64,000 bases of DNA from Cliona cf. orientalis (Eukaryota > Porifera > Demospongiae > Clionaida > Clionaidae): assembly GCA_963930775.1 (NCBI GenBank), contig OZ005701.1, positions 8,811,669 through 8,875,668 of the forward strand. The letters run 5' to 3'. How positions within the stretch are numbered: the stretch's first letter is position 1; every line of letters begins with the position of its first letter. Position numbers and translations under genes: made by a program. This document shows, piece after piece, positions 37,689 to 55,800 of the stretch. The notes beneath the pieces were generated by a model, which was not told where the DNA came from, made no database searches, and was given only the letters and a program-made list of their open reading frames with translations.

Positions 37689-39279
37689 ATGGCTGCGTCC
37701 GAAGTGTACAAATCCAAGTTTCCGCCAAGCAAGCAGTTGAACGCCAGCTATTCCGACGTTGTACCCGACAAACCACTCCATCACGCTAGCCTTCAGCACC
37801 TCGAGACCTCTTTGAGCGAAAATAGTTAGTTATTCTAATTAACGCACACCCACCTTATCATGTCTTCCTGCAGGGAATAATTTGAGCTGTAGAGTTGCAT
37901 CCTCGAGTTGTCGCTACCTTCCCTCATCATTCCCTGAACATGCTCATCTGTCCGAAAGAATCAACGAACTTCGGGAAGAGTTGACCAATCAGATTGCAGC
38001 GTTGCAACGTAGTATTCACTTACAGGAAGATTGCCTTAACAGTACATTACCAGCGGTACAGTCACTGATCACACTTTCCCGGGAAACTCCCTCCATTGCA
38101 GCATGTGTGCTTGGAAGCCATGTACATGCCACGCCCACCGTTGTTGGGATCAGACATCATGGTCACATGACCTGTGCTGGGGTAAAGGGTACATGCCAGG
38201 AGAGAGCTCTTCCATTCTCAAGATTCTGCCTCAAACGTTAGTCATGATTGCAGTTATGAGTTCAGAGATCGATCAATAATTTTTATCCCTTCTCACCCTT
38301 TTCCAGACATCACTCATGATTCCAATCAGGTATTGTATCGCAGCTGCCTGGCGATAGACAAGTCCTCCCTGACTCAGTGCCGAGAGCCAGTCATAGATAT
38401 ACTCTCAGAGGAAAGCCACTGCCCCCGACACTCCGCCCCAGTGGGAGGAGACTCGTTGCCTGGGCGACCACCTCCACGGAAGAAGATTGCCCTCCAACAG
38501 CAGGGTAGCCGTGTGCCTGGAGGGGTTGCCATGAGAGTGGGCGGAGCCAGTGGTGGGATGAAAGTGGTGAGAAAGTCTGGTTTTAGTGGTAAAGGAACAG
38601 CAGCAGCTACTGGCAACAAGGTATGACATTAGTTTGATGTGTAGCATCATCTCAGCCCCCATTTCCAACGCTTTAAAAGATAAAAAAAAGCTTTTTAGCT
38701 TGGAAGATTGAGATTAGGCCTGAGCAGTGAATATTATATAGACTATACTACATAGGGGGGTACCAGGTGTAATTGTGTGTGTGCATTATGGCATTGTGTT
38801 CTAGGTACAACTGAACAATGTGATTCATTGCTGCTATAGTGCTTCTGTGTTCAGTGTAAATGTGACAATATGTAAAGATAAAGTGCTAAACGATGTTCCT
38901 TGTTGACGCCTACACGTACCGCTTCCTTCCACAGGAGAGTAAGCCACACCCACCCGGTGAAGCTCGACCTGAGAAAACTAAACAAAGTAAGACATCATAT
39001 TGCAATCAATGACATCATAATGCAATTTCTCTCTCTCTCTCTCACTCTGTAGCATCTAAGTCAGCTACCAAATCTCGTAGCCTAGATGACCTTTTGACCT
39101 TGTCACCAGCCCTGCCCGCCCCCGTCCCGACCCTTGACCTTGTCCCCCTGAAGGCGGACATAGGGGAGATCATGATGGCAGGGGAGGGGTCTAGCTCTGA
39201 CGACAGCTCCGCCCACTCATCCGATAACGAGGGGGAGGGGCAAGCTAGCGAACCAACACATACACTGACTCAGTCATGA
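37689..39279 (+). CDS. KANSL2: KANSL2-like NSL complex subunit (short form, C3Hc3H zinc finger)
   Basis: Five exons (37689-37824, 37874-38236, 38307-38620, 38935-38986, 39053-39279) encode 363 residues, with the summed length exactly in frame. The diagnostic part is the zf-C3Hc3H domain: GTCQERALPFSRFCLKHITH followed by DSNQVLYRSC, TQCREPV, and ESHCPRH. It aligns with the second such domain of human KANSL2 ([20 protein letters not shown]). Near the C-terminus, ADIGEIMMAGEG matches human DILGQMQMAGDG. The human protein (492 residues) has an additional N-terminal C3Hc3H domain that I cannot find here. KANSL2 assembles with KANSL1, KANSL3, MCRS1, WDR5 and KAT8 in the nucleus. INO80D, a relative with the same domain, is less likely because of the C-terminal match. 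Confidence 0.85.
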
Positions 39280-39457
39280 CTGTTACTGCTGCTAGTGAAT
39301 TTAAATTTAATCAGCCGCAGGTATCTTTATTAATTTTAGTCAGACCTAATTATTGCCATCTCACAATGAATGGTTGACATTGCATGGAGAATATCTAATT
39401 CTAGTAATGTCATAAAAATATTAAATTTTGGTTCCATGATAATATCATTTCCTTGAT

Positions 39458-41912
39458 CTACTTTTCCTTCTCGATGAACTTGAATATGTAGGAGAAGTCT
39501 TTGTCGGCATGACCCTGCTCCACCATCAGCTGGTAGATCTGCCGACTCAGCGCTCCCAGGGGAGTCACCGACTTACACGAATTAGCGGCGGACATAGCCA
39601 GACCCAAGTCCTGAAGGGAGAAGGGGAAAAAAAACCGTACTTCAAGTCACAGAATTGGATAAAATTAATAATATGTACTAGCTATCAGAGTTTGACCGGG
39701 AACACTTATCTATTAATTTTATCGTACAGTGTCATGATAGGTTTGACAACAGTGTACATACTTTAGCCATGAGTCCAGTTTTGAAGCCTCCCTGGTAGTT
39801 ATTGCTGGAGGGTACAGTCTCGATGACCCCGGGACAAGGGTTGTACGTGTCCGATGACCAGCACCGCCCACTCGCCTGGTTCACAACTGACGAGAGAACC
39901 TTCGGATCCAAACCAAGGCTGAAGGGAGAAACAAAGAGGGAGATAGATACAATAAAGAGAACAAAATAAAAATTAATGGTTCTCGTGATAGGAGCAAGGC
40001 TATAATTTGACTCCTTGATCATTAAACTTTTATCCCCATCCCAAGCCCCCCCTCCCCCCCTTTGTTGCTAGTACATCAATGATACATGCACCTCATCATG
40101 ATAACAATGTCGTTATGATGAAATTATAATATGTTTTTTCGATGAGGCTGGGTATAACTATGAACACACACAGCTGGGAAGCTAGCAGTGTTTACAGAGG
40201 GAAGGCTATTCAGGTACAAAAACACATGATCACTGAACACATAAACCGTCACTACCTCTGAGGAAGTGAGCCAGGCATCGAGGGAGGGAGGGAGGGAGAG
40301 CTAGGTATTCGAAGAATATCAATAATATTATCCTAACAACTTGTGTGCATTCTTTAAGTCAATACACACACACACACATAAGTAAAAGCATAGTCTCACT
40401 TGACTCCAAGCTGGAGCGCTTCAGATACTCCTATCATGCTGATAGCCAGCAGCATGTTGTTGCATATCTTAGTGGCCTGCCCCGCCCCACTCTCGCCGCA
40501 GTGCATCACAGCTTTACCCATACACTCAAGAAGGGGCGTGGCACGGTCATATGACTCTTTGGATCCGCCCACCATGAATGTGAGTACACCCTTAGTGGCC
40601 GCACCAACTCCTGTAATGGAAAACAAGGCAAAAGGAGTTAACACTAATCGTACCAGCTCCACACAGCCTTGACCTTACAGAGCGCAAAATTAATATGTAT
40701 CTAACATGAAATGTTTGACTACTTTTATGAAGTAAATACAATGTCATAATATTATCATAGACAATAGAGAAGCAAGGGATATGGGCTTGTTCTCTCAAGT
40801 ATCAATACTGCTCGGCCGAAAGATTACAAGTGTTAACGTGCACTCGATCCCACTGCATCTCTGATCAATGCCATTTAAGGACAAAAGGTATTACATATTT
40901 TAACCTTGCTCCCCCACCCCAGGATCAGTGATCGATACTGTTCAGCTGAAAGATTAAAGGGCACTACATGCTTTAACCCTGTTCCCCAGCCTCTTTGATC
41001 TTGTCAATGAATACTAGAAGAAAGAGGGCCAGGCTCCTGCCAGCCTGCCCAGGGAATGGAGAGGGGTCTTGGAATAGTGAGGCTACTATAATAATATTAT
41101 ATGAGTTATAGAGTAGCCGTACCTCCAGAGACAGGTGCATCGATGTAGCTAGCTCCCACCTCTGTGGCCCTCTCAGCCATCGCTGTGACAGTGGCCTGGT
41201 CAATGGTGCTTGAGTCAATCAGCAAACTACCAGATTCAATTGACCTGGATACAACAGAAAATTATACATAATAATAATAAGCATTCCTGCCAATATTGTT
41301 TATATAAAGCAAGATACGAAAGAAGAGATTTGTACGTTTATCAGTGAATTATCACCTCAGTATTCCATTGTCTCCAGTGTAGCAGTCGACAACGTAATCG
41401 GCCGATGGTAACATAGTGATCACTGTACTCGTCTTTGAGGCAACCTGCAGTGTAACAAATATAAATCATTAATTTATTGGGGGGGGGGGGGGGGGGAACC
41501 GTATTTAAGAAAAAAAATGATTTGGCTACAATTCAAAGGACGTTAGATGAGCTGTGGAATATAATTCTCACCTCAGCCGGGCTGGTGGCCTTGACCGCGC
41601 CATTCCTCACCGCTCCCTCCACACACGACTCAATGACATCATACACCACAAGGGGATACCCCTTGGCTAAGAGGTTATTAGCCATTGGTGCCCCCATGTT
41701 GCCAAGCCCTATGAAACCCACTGCATCTTTAGAAGACTGAAGCACAAAAGGTACACAGATAAAAATTGAATTTCACCCAAAAATTGATTGTTTATTGGTA
41801 CCTGATTTGAGGAATAGTGTCTTCTCGGTAGCTGTTGGGTTGCTGCTGGGACAGATCGGATCGAAACACGCCACGGTAGAGAGCGAGAAAGGACAAGTCT
41901 CACCAAAGACAT
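39458..41912 (-). CDS. HIBADH: 3-hydroxyisobutyrate dehydrogenase, mitochondrial
   Basis: Seven exons on the minus strand (41912-41802, 41736-41572, 41444-41356, 41244-41123, 40610-40400, 39918-39762, 39610-39458) encode 335 residues; the human enzyme has 336. The first 36 residues ([20 protein letters not shown]...) are Arg/Ser-rich without acids, a mitochondrial presequence. The NAD-binding Rossmann motif is [18 protein letters not shown]. Further signatures are [35 protein letters not shown], the catalytic-lysine region [15 protein letters not shown], and [15 protein letters not shown]. It oxidises 3-hydroxyisobutyrate to methylmalonate semialdehyde in valine catabolism. An in-frame upstream ATG (41963) exists, but the nearer start gives the better presequence. 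Confidence 0.97.
40800..40985. repeat. Imperfect tandem duplication in HIBADH intron
   Basis: Two similar blocks lie side by side. One begins AGTATCAATACTGCTCGGCC and runs GAAAGATTACA; the other begins GTGATCGATACTGTTCAGCT and runs GAAAGATTAAA. Both are followed by a stretch ending in TTTTAACCTTG or TTTAACCCTG. No coding sense is apparent. Confidence 0.5.
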
Positions 41913-42159
41913 CTTGGAGGAGGCCAGCCAAGTGGGCGTGTACCGGGATGTGGTTTTACACATGACTATGACGACCCTGTACCAACACCAATGTTAATCT
42001 AGATCTCGAGCTCAGTTCCATTCCAATTCCATGCTACAGAATTTTCTTGTGTGTGGACCAATCAGATTCCTTTGCGGTAGGAAAGTGGCGGGAATTAGCC
42101 ACGTGGGTGGAGACTAGCTGAGTACCACCTAAGCCAAGAGGATCCAGGAGAGTTGAAGG
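41913..42159. promoter_or_regulatory. Divergent 5' region between HIBADH and MCM6
   Basis: 247 bp between opposing starts. It contains a GACCAATCAGATT (CCAAT-box) at about 42057 and a TTTGCGGTAGGAAAGTGGCGGGAATT stretch near 42069 whose GGCGGGAA resembles an E2F site, as expected upstream of an MCM gene. Function is inferred from motif and position. Confidence 0.5.
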
Positions 42160-47522
<5,363 letters not shown>

Positions 47523-48346
47523 CTTAATAGCTAGCTCAAGTAGAACATAATTATAATAAAGTTAATGTATGTATACACTGACCAATTTTGCCTTAAAAAA
47601 ATTTAATACAACGAAAATATTTTTTAGACGATCATTTTCCTTATAATTATATAAAATAGGGATTGTATATTACATGGCATGATTTTACATCACTTCAGTA
47701 CCTATGGTGGCAACTGGTGTAAAATCGTCCCTTATATATATTATAGGAGAGGTAAGATAGCTATATATTATGAGAGAATTTTACATGAGTAAGCCCCTTA
47801 ATTTTGACGTGGTGTAAAATGCTCCCTTAATAAAAATATATATGCCTGGCATTCATCTAACTCTTACCATTGATGATAGCATACTATGGATGTACCATTC
47901 CATAGAAGATAGTATGGACAATTGCAAGAAAATAATGAAGAGAAAAGGAGCTAAGCCTAGGGCAATACTGTGAATAATTCATTTTTGTTATATCAAACAT
48001 AATAAAAATTAACAATAATATTATACTTTTGAAGAAAAAAATAGTCCCAATCATCCCTCCCCTCGGGCCGAGGTGCCGCAGCTTCGGTGATCCGTTTTGG
48101 AGTGACTACTGCGGACATTACCGCAGGCATACTTCCAGGGATGGGGGGTATTCAAGGGAGGAACCTGGGTGACCCCTAAGCCATATATGCCCAGGACCAT
48201 GTGCAGTTTTCAGCTTCACTATGGTGGAATGGTAATGGTCGTCAAGCCATAGTATACATATCACTTGGTGGAATGGTAATGGTCGACCGGTCGTCAAGCA
48301 ATTTTAGTGGGAATTTGGCGGGAAGATCACCAGAAGTAGAGCAAAA
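47523..48346. other. Spacer between MCM6 and TIMELESS
   Basis: The MCM6 AATAAA is at 47555-47560. From 47640 to 47830 a loosely repeated pattern of GTGTAAAAT, TCCCTTA and TTTTACAT occurs on both strands. At 48055-48160 a G/C-rich block stands out with the hairpin CTGCGG-acatta-CCGCAG. Just before the TIMELESS start, TGGTGGAATGGTAATGGTCG occurs twice (48222 and 48266). No protein gene was found. Confidence 0.6.
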
Positions 48347-51300
48347 ATGTCTGCTGAGTTGCTAGCCACTTACGCTGGTCTTGGGACCCAGGACGGGCAG
48401 CAGTACTACAGGGGGGAGGAGTGCCTAGGTGAGAAATAGTAGACCAGTAATCCAACGAGGGAATTTTTGATAAATAGAAGCGACTTGATTTTGTTTCTCT
48501 CCCTGCCTCTCTCTCTCTCTCTCTCTCCCTCCCTCCAGCTTGTGTTAAGGATTTGATAAGAGCGCTGCGAAATGATGACAGTCGCTGTGAGATCCGCAGG
48601 CAGCTCGGCCAAGCTGGAATACTACAAAAGGTCAGGGTTCTCTTTGTGTACGTATATGCTAAGACTAAAATGCCCAGGCCCCTTTAATTTTTGAGAATGG
48701 GATTGTATCATTTGTTTTGCAGGATTTGATTCCAATTCTGGTTGGCTGTGGGGACAGTCCCCTTCTTCGTAATGACATCATCCGTCTTCTGGTGAATCTG
48801 ACGCAGCCGGCGTACCTCTGTTTTGGAGGGACTTTCCCCAAGGGAAAGGACGCCGATATGATGAAATGCTTTATGGAAGTCAATAGGTCAGCAATCAGCC
48901 ATATTATTAAATTTAATGAGGATTTACCTATTAATGTGATATGGGATTGTTCCTGCATAAATTTCAACACGACATTTTTAAGAAAGTTTCTCCATACCCT
49001 ACTTAATCTAATACTACGTATGGAAAAAAAAGTGAAGGTCATCAATCGCTCCATATATATACATTATGAGAATTCGTAAAATGCTAATTTCTTACGTTAG
49101 ATTGGATCATACGTTGTATTCGATTAACTACGGCAATATCTGCGCTAGCCTCTGAATGAGTATACAACCACTGACTTGCTCAATGTTGTAGATACCTAAG
49201 GGAGTACAAAGAAGCATTCACAGTAGAGAACGTGATGTACGTACTGGGATCAGTCCTCGCTGACCTTTGTCAAAAGGTACAACCAACTAGCTTTGTAATA
49301 CCAATTGGTTGATTATAATCGTCCATTTTGACCAATCAGAGCTGGGACGACAGGGATGATGATGACATCATAGTTATCGAAAGGATCCTGCTATTAATTC
49401 GTAACCTACTGCACGTCACAGCCGACCCCCAGGAGGAGAAGGTAGGTATCATATGACATCGATGCTGTGATCTGATTGGACAATTGCTTGTTGTGTCACC
49501 AGCGTACGTCTGATGATGTCAGCGTTCATGATCAGATAATCTGGAACCTTCACGTAAATGGAATCGATGAACTGCTACTCTTTCTGGGCAGCAACCCACA
49601 GGAGGTGAGAGGGAGAGAGGGGGGGGGGGGAGGGGGGGAGAGCTTGCTTCATGCATTTTTTTTTCTTTTTTGCAGAGCCAGTGGTGTATGCATGTGCTAG
49701 AGATTACGTTTCTTATGCTGAAAGAACAGGTACATGTACGAAGTTATGCAGTTGCTATGATATTAATGTGCTGCTGTTTCTCTCTTGCTCCAGTCTGCTG
49801 AAACTCTGGCCAGGACAGGGAGTGCACGAACAGCCGCAGAGAAGAAAAAAGATGAAGAGTGAGAAATTCTTGCTTAATCCTTACGACAAACACTCACACT
49901 CTCACCGCCTGCAGTATGGTAGAGGAGGCCTTGGCAAAGGAGAGAGCCAGACGACTCAAGGCACAGAGGACTAGGGGGACAAGGCACTCCTCCTTCGGGG
50001 GAACATTCGTGGTCAAGAGCCAAAAGAGTATCTCCGGGAAGGAGAGGGTGTATCACAGACCGCTGGCAGGTAAGGACTAGCTATATTTCCCATATTCCAT
50101 TCCACATTCCCATACCTTATATGTATACTATTGTGATGTACCCCATATTCCATACCACAAGTCAGTCATTAATAGTTCTTACCACCGTTTTTTTCATATT
50201 TCCTTGCACAGGTCTGAATGACCATTCATATGACGTCGAAAAGCGTCCCCGTCGTACCGCTAAGCCTCGACGTCCTGCTCGTGACCCCCCGAAGGAACGA
50301 ATGTCGACGTACAGTGTGGGCGTGGTCCTCAGAGACTGGACCATTCAGTTTCTAGAGTGCTGCTACAATATACTCATGAAAGTTGTCAGGGTAAGTACAA
50401 TGCTAGAAATTCTCAATTTTTGCAATTCCAAGCAACGCTACGTAAAGGTACATTTTTTGCGTGTGAAAAAATTATGTGTATCGGTCAAAACGGGCCTCTT
50501 TTGAAAAATTTACGCAATTTTATTTATGAGTTTAAACGTTGCATGCATTGTATACTTATGGCGCGATAATATTTATGTGATACAAATTTATGCGACCGCC
50601 GCTTGACTCACATAATTTGCATAAATAAAACTCGCGCAGAAAAATGTCGCTTTATGGTATGAGGATTTTACCTCACTCCAGGAGAACATTATGCACCAGC
50701 GTGCTATGGACAACGATGAGACTTACTATCTCTGGGCCATGAGGTTCTTCATGGAGTTCAGCCGACACCACCACTTCAGGGTCGACATAGTCTCGTGAGT
50801 CAAACTCAAAACATACATAATTTGTAACTTTCTTTTTGATGTTGATTTTTGCGTTGCCCAGGGAGACACTCCAGCTACAGACGCTGCATTACATCATCCA
50901 GCTGATAGCCAACTACTACGAGACTATGACCATGGAGAAAAGATCACTCGCAGACGCCAGGCAGTGGGCGCAAAGGTCAGCCGTCAATGGCTCTATTGTG
51001 CAAAAAATTACAAGTTACTATTGTATTTACCACCCCTGCCCCCCAGACTCCACTATGCTGTTCAGGCCTACAAGGAGCTGCTTCTCTACGTCCAACAAAT
51101 GTCACTATCCAAAGACTCCGCCCTCCGAGACAGTGCAAAGGTCATCCACAGTAATATTTTCTACCACCCTGAGTACAGGGACGTCTTCATCACACTACTG
51201 AGAAACTTCTACGAGGTGTTCCAGACAAGGGCGTGTCTGAGGGACATCATCGAGGCAACCCATGTCTACTTCAGGCAGATGGAAAGATATTCCTCACAGA

Positions 51301-51775
51301 ATGGTCACATGATCGTCCAGGAGAGGCGAGCGGGAAAGGGGCGGGGCAGGAAGAGGAAGGGAGGGAAGAAAGGTCAGGATGCAGCAGAAAGAATACACGC
51401 ACGGCTTTTTTGAGCTCACTAAGCAAACTGTTGCTATCACTTCAGCCCCTTCTCCCAAATTAGATAATTGCATATTTTAACTATGTACAGTAAAAGCTAA
51501 AAGTTCTATTGGTCCACCATGTGCTTGGGGCTTATTTCTCTGCTGTTGTTTTTATGTGCAGGAGGAGGGTCCAAGATTCTGAGCGAGGGAGAGCTGGTCG
51601 ATCTCTGGGAGAGAATTGACGCCAGGGTGGGGGAGCTACTCGAGGGGTGTGAGCCACTCCCACCCCCACCTGTGACCTTTAACCCCACCAGTGAGGTGCC
51701 AATTGAAGAACAAAAGTAAGTTGGCCTCTCTTTCTCTCTCGCTCTTTCTCTCACTCTCTCTCACTCTCTCTCACA

Positions 51776-51830
<55 letters not shown>

Positions 51831-52859
51831 CACTTAGTCATGTTTCTAGAAGTGTGTTTGCTATTGAAGTATTAATTATTTTGCAGGATTGATGCTCTTG
51901 GTCGAGTGAGGATGCTACTGATTGATGCCGAACACCCTGAGGCCATCTCGCTGTATAGAGCAGCTAGGTTGGTACACACCACTACCATACCATACTGTGT
52001 ATGCTGCTTATGAGACAATGTACATGTACATGTATGTTGTATTACAGAGAGGTGTGGCCAGGGGCGGAGTTTGGCAGTAGTGGGATGTCGGTGGATGAAG
52101 AGGTGGAGGGTATCCGTGACATACTGCTAAATACAGCAGTGGGTGGGTTAAATTTTATATTACTGAATGTATGAAGGTTGTGTATTGATGTACAACGTAT
52201 GTACACCCTAACAGCTCTTCCAGTAGATCGTCTTGTGGGGGCGTGGCCAGGGGGCGGGGACAGTGGTGACGAGGGTGATGGGGAAGAGGAGGGCGGAGAC
52301 AGCAGTGGTCCAAAGACCACCACCGTCGAGCTCGAGTTCAACATCAACAAGTACATTGAGAGGTGAGGTCCGCTGACATGAAAAAGTACAAGTACTTTAA
52401 CTTTTACAAAGGAGAGATGGTATATTTATAATCAGTATATTTACTGGATAATGTCCAGAAAAGGAGGGATGGCATTCTTTGTCGAGTATTAAATTTTGAA
52501 GTATTCCTATTCTACAATACCTGACACACACACACACACCAGGTTTTCAAATAACAAGATAGTTCGTGCGTATTGTCTAGTTTTATCCGACTACTCCAAG
52601 AACACTGACAGTGTGAATCACGCCATAGTCAAGATGCTCTACAGGATAGCAGTTCAGCTCAAGATGCACCCTCTCCTCTACCAAGTGTCCGTCTTCAGAA
52701 CCCTTCTGGCTATTCTACAAGAACCCTCGACCAACAGATACAAGGTCCTAGGCTCACATACACCGTACATTGTACAAAAATGTTCTTATACTAGGAAAAT
52801 TCTCTGCCTTTCAAACTTACACTACCTGACAACACTGATACTGTGTGCATCAAATTCTC

Positions 52860-52890
<31 letters not shown>

Positions 52891-55800
52891 CAGGAGCTTC
52901 AGAAGTTTGCGCGCTATGTAGTGAAAGGGTTTTTTGAAATGGCCAAGAGCAACCCCCTCATGTTCGTAGAACTACTGTTTTGGAAGACTTCTCGTGATTG
53001 TTATGAGCTCACTCAGGGTTACGGTACCTTGGAGAGGGAAAAGTGAGCCACATGTTATTATGATGTCATGATGATGTAATTGAATTACTGTGTTGGTGGC
53101 CACACCCACTAGGGAGCTGCGTCTGATGAGTACCGTGTGGACGAGGGAACAGGAACAAGAGTTGGCCGAGCTCTTCCAGCGCTACAGGGGGGACCAAGGT
53201 GAGGAGGCTGGGAGAGAAGAGGGGGGGCCGGGGGCCGGGGGGGAGGGAAAGAAATTCATACTCAATTTTCTTCTGCAGATGTAGTCAGCTGTATTATGGC
53301 GGCGCTGGAAGGTGGGGAGGTCAAAAGGTCGCGTAAACAGATAGTGAATCAGTTGGTGCGTCAGGAGTTGGTGGCAGACAGGAAGAGTCTGCAGAAGAAA
53401 CCAGCCCCAAAGAAAACGGTCAGTCACATACTTATTTTGTTAGACATTATCTGGTAGAAAATATTTTGCTAGACATTGTCCGGCAGAGAATTTTTTAAAA
53501 TTTGGTGGACATTGTCCGGCAGAAAATATTTTGCTGGACATTGTCCGGTAAAGAATATTTATAATCCTCAGTGCATGCACCGGAAAGTTACGGTAATCAT
53601 TCTTTGTGTGTTGCGTGTGTAGGGGGCGTGGTCAGAGGAGGAGCTAACTACCCTCCGTGAGGCGTTCCATCCTGGACCCGGGGGTGACTGGAGGGAGGCA
53701 GTGAGAGAGGTCAGCGTCTACTTCCCAGAGAGAGGGATCAGGGACATCACACAACAGCTCAGGACAATCGGGCTCATCACTGCCAAAAAGAAAAGTACTA
53801 AAGTCTCTTGTAGTAACATGGCAAGATGTCTCGTGTGTGTATTACCTCTCTCTTTCTCTCCCCCCCCCCCCCCTCTCTCTCTCTCTTTCTCTCTCCTTCT
53901 CTATAGAGCGTCGTCATGGCGATGGTGGGTCTGGGTCGGACAGCGGTGGGGAGTCACGGAGGATGTACAAGTCCCGCTCCGTAATCAGCTCCGAGTCCGA
54001 TAGCGATGAGGAGCCATCATCAGCTGACAAGAAGAAGACACACCCCTCCAAGGACACTAAGAAAGGTATACATGTGTACTTTTATGTGTAATTCTGAGTA
54101 CAGATGGCTGATAGTACACACAAATTTCAAGAACTGATAATTAATTTTGTCGTATGATAATTTAGATCTTTCCCTACACTACGATCATAATTTACACCAG
54201 GTATCATATACATGTAGCTAATCTTCTGTGTGTGTGTTTCAGTGAGTGGTGATGGGGGGAGTGTTCCTCGAATGGTGGCTAGGCTGCACAGGAGAGGCTT
54301 CTCCGAAGAGCTGGCATGGCTTCAAGCCTATCTCACAGACGAGGCCTCCGACAGAGCCATGGATGGTAGGATGATGTAATGATGACATAATCCCTAGCCT
54401 TACGTTAACGTTGAGCCCCCCCACCCTTGCAGAGGATTGGGAGGAAATGTGCATTGTGGGTGTGAGCGAGAAGGTTGCGTCAGCTCTGGTCAGCCAGCCC
54501 TTCCAGCTGCTGTTGGAGGCACTTGACCTACAGCCTCCCAATGATCAGGTGAGATAATTAATGTCTCCTAAACAGGTCACCAAAATGATTCTGACCCGAG
54601 GACTGTCTTTGCTAAATGAGATTTTTTTTGACTGGCATGCAGGAGGCATATTGGCGAATCCCAGCGACAATGACTCCTGACCAACTCAATGCTGCCGCCA
54701 CCGCACTGACTCCACCCACTGGGGGCGTGGCTTCTGATATGGACGATAGCAGTGAGGATGAGAGGCCAGATCATATGACTGATGGTCAAGGTCATGTGAC
54801 TGAGTCATCGAGTGATGAAGGTGATGGTGTGGAGCTGACGAGGGCCGAGGCTCTAGCTGCTCTCAGGAGGAACAAGGGAAAAAGCGATCACGTACAGGAG
54901 AGAGACAAATCAGCCAACTCAGCAAGTGACAGGGAGAAAGGTGTGTGTGTGTGTGTGAGGGCTAATGAAAGAGCAGACATTTTAGTTTCCAGTATATACC
55001 GTATAGCTGGAAAATTTGGTAGGGAATTAAATTTGGTGGTTTGACAGTCTGTGTTACAACCGCCAAATTAAAATCTGCCAAAATTTCCTAATTCATATAT
55101 ACGTATGGCAATCCTGTACCGAACCGCCAAATTTAAATCCGCTATTCTTGCAATAGCGACTTTGGGCTCAACTGCCAAATTTAATTCCTGACAAGATTTC
55201 CGGCTATACAGTACCTGGCTGATGTATTGTGGACCCCTTTCCAAATCACAAATAAATGAGTCAATTTATACTCATTCTGTAGAATCAGTTGAGGTTGTGT
55301 TTTCACCGAGCTCTGGTTCGAGGCTGACCCACAGTGGGAGCTTCACAGAGTCAAACTCTGAGGTGGCAGGAGAGAGAGAGAGAGAGGGAGAGGGAGAGGG
55401 AGGGGAAGGACTCAAACGACAGGAAAAGAAGAAAGAGAATAAGACGTTGAAAAGAGTTAAGAAATTAGATGATGATGATACGTTCCAGGATCCCCAAGAT
55501 CAAGGTGAAGAGTCACTGCGTCAGCCAGCAAAGAGACTTAGGAAGTGGATCGATTCCGATAGCGACTCTGACACGGCCAATTTCACCAGAGAGGAAGGAG
55601 AGATGGCAGCTACTCCCAGTGTGGGGGAAGCTGACGGCAGTGAGGCTGTGGAGGGAGGAGGTGGAAGGAGGGAGGAGGAGGAGAGTGACTCGGAGGGGGA
55701 GGGGGCTCTGGCGATAGATCTGGAGCACCAGAGTCAGAGCAGTGGTGAAGAGATGGAGAGAGAGGGTGGCATCCAGTCTCCTGTGACTGACACTGTGGAA

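Noticed and set aside
48057-48155. Possible tRNA or snRNA gene
   Set aside because: No A/B box, cloverleaf or known snRNA signature could be laid on it; kept only as a finding about structure.
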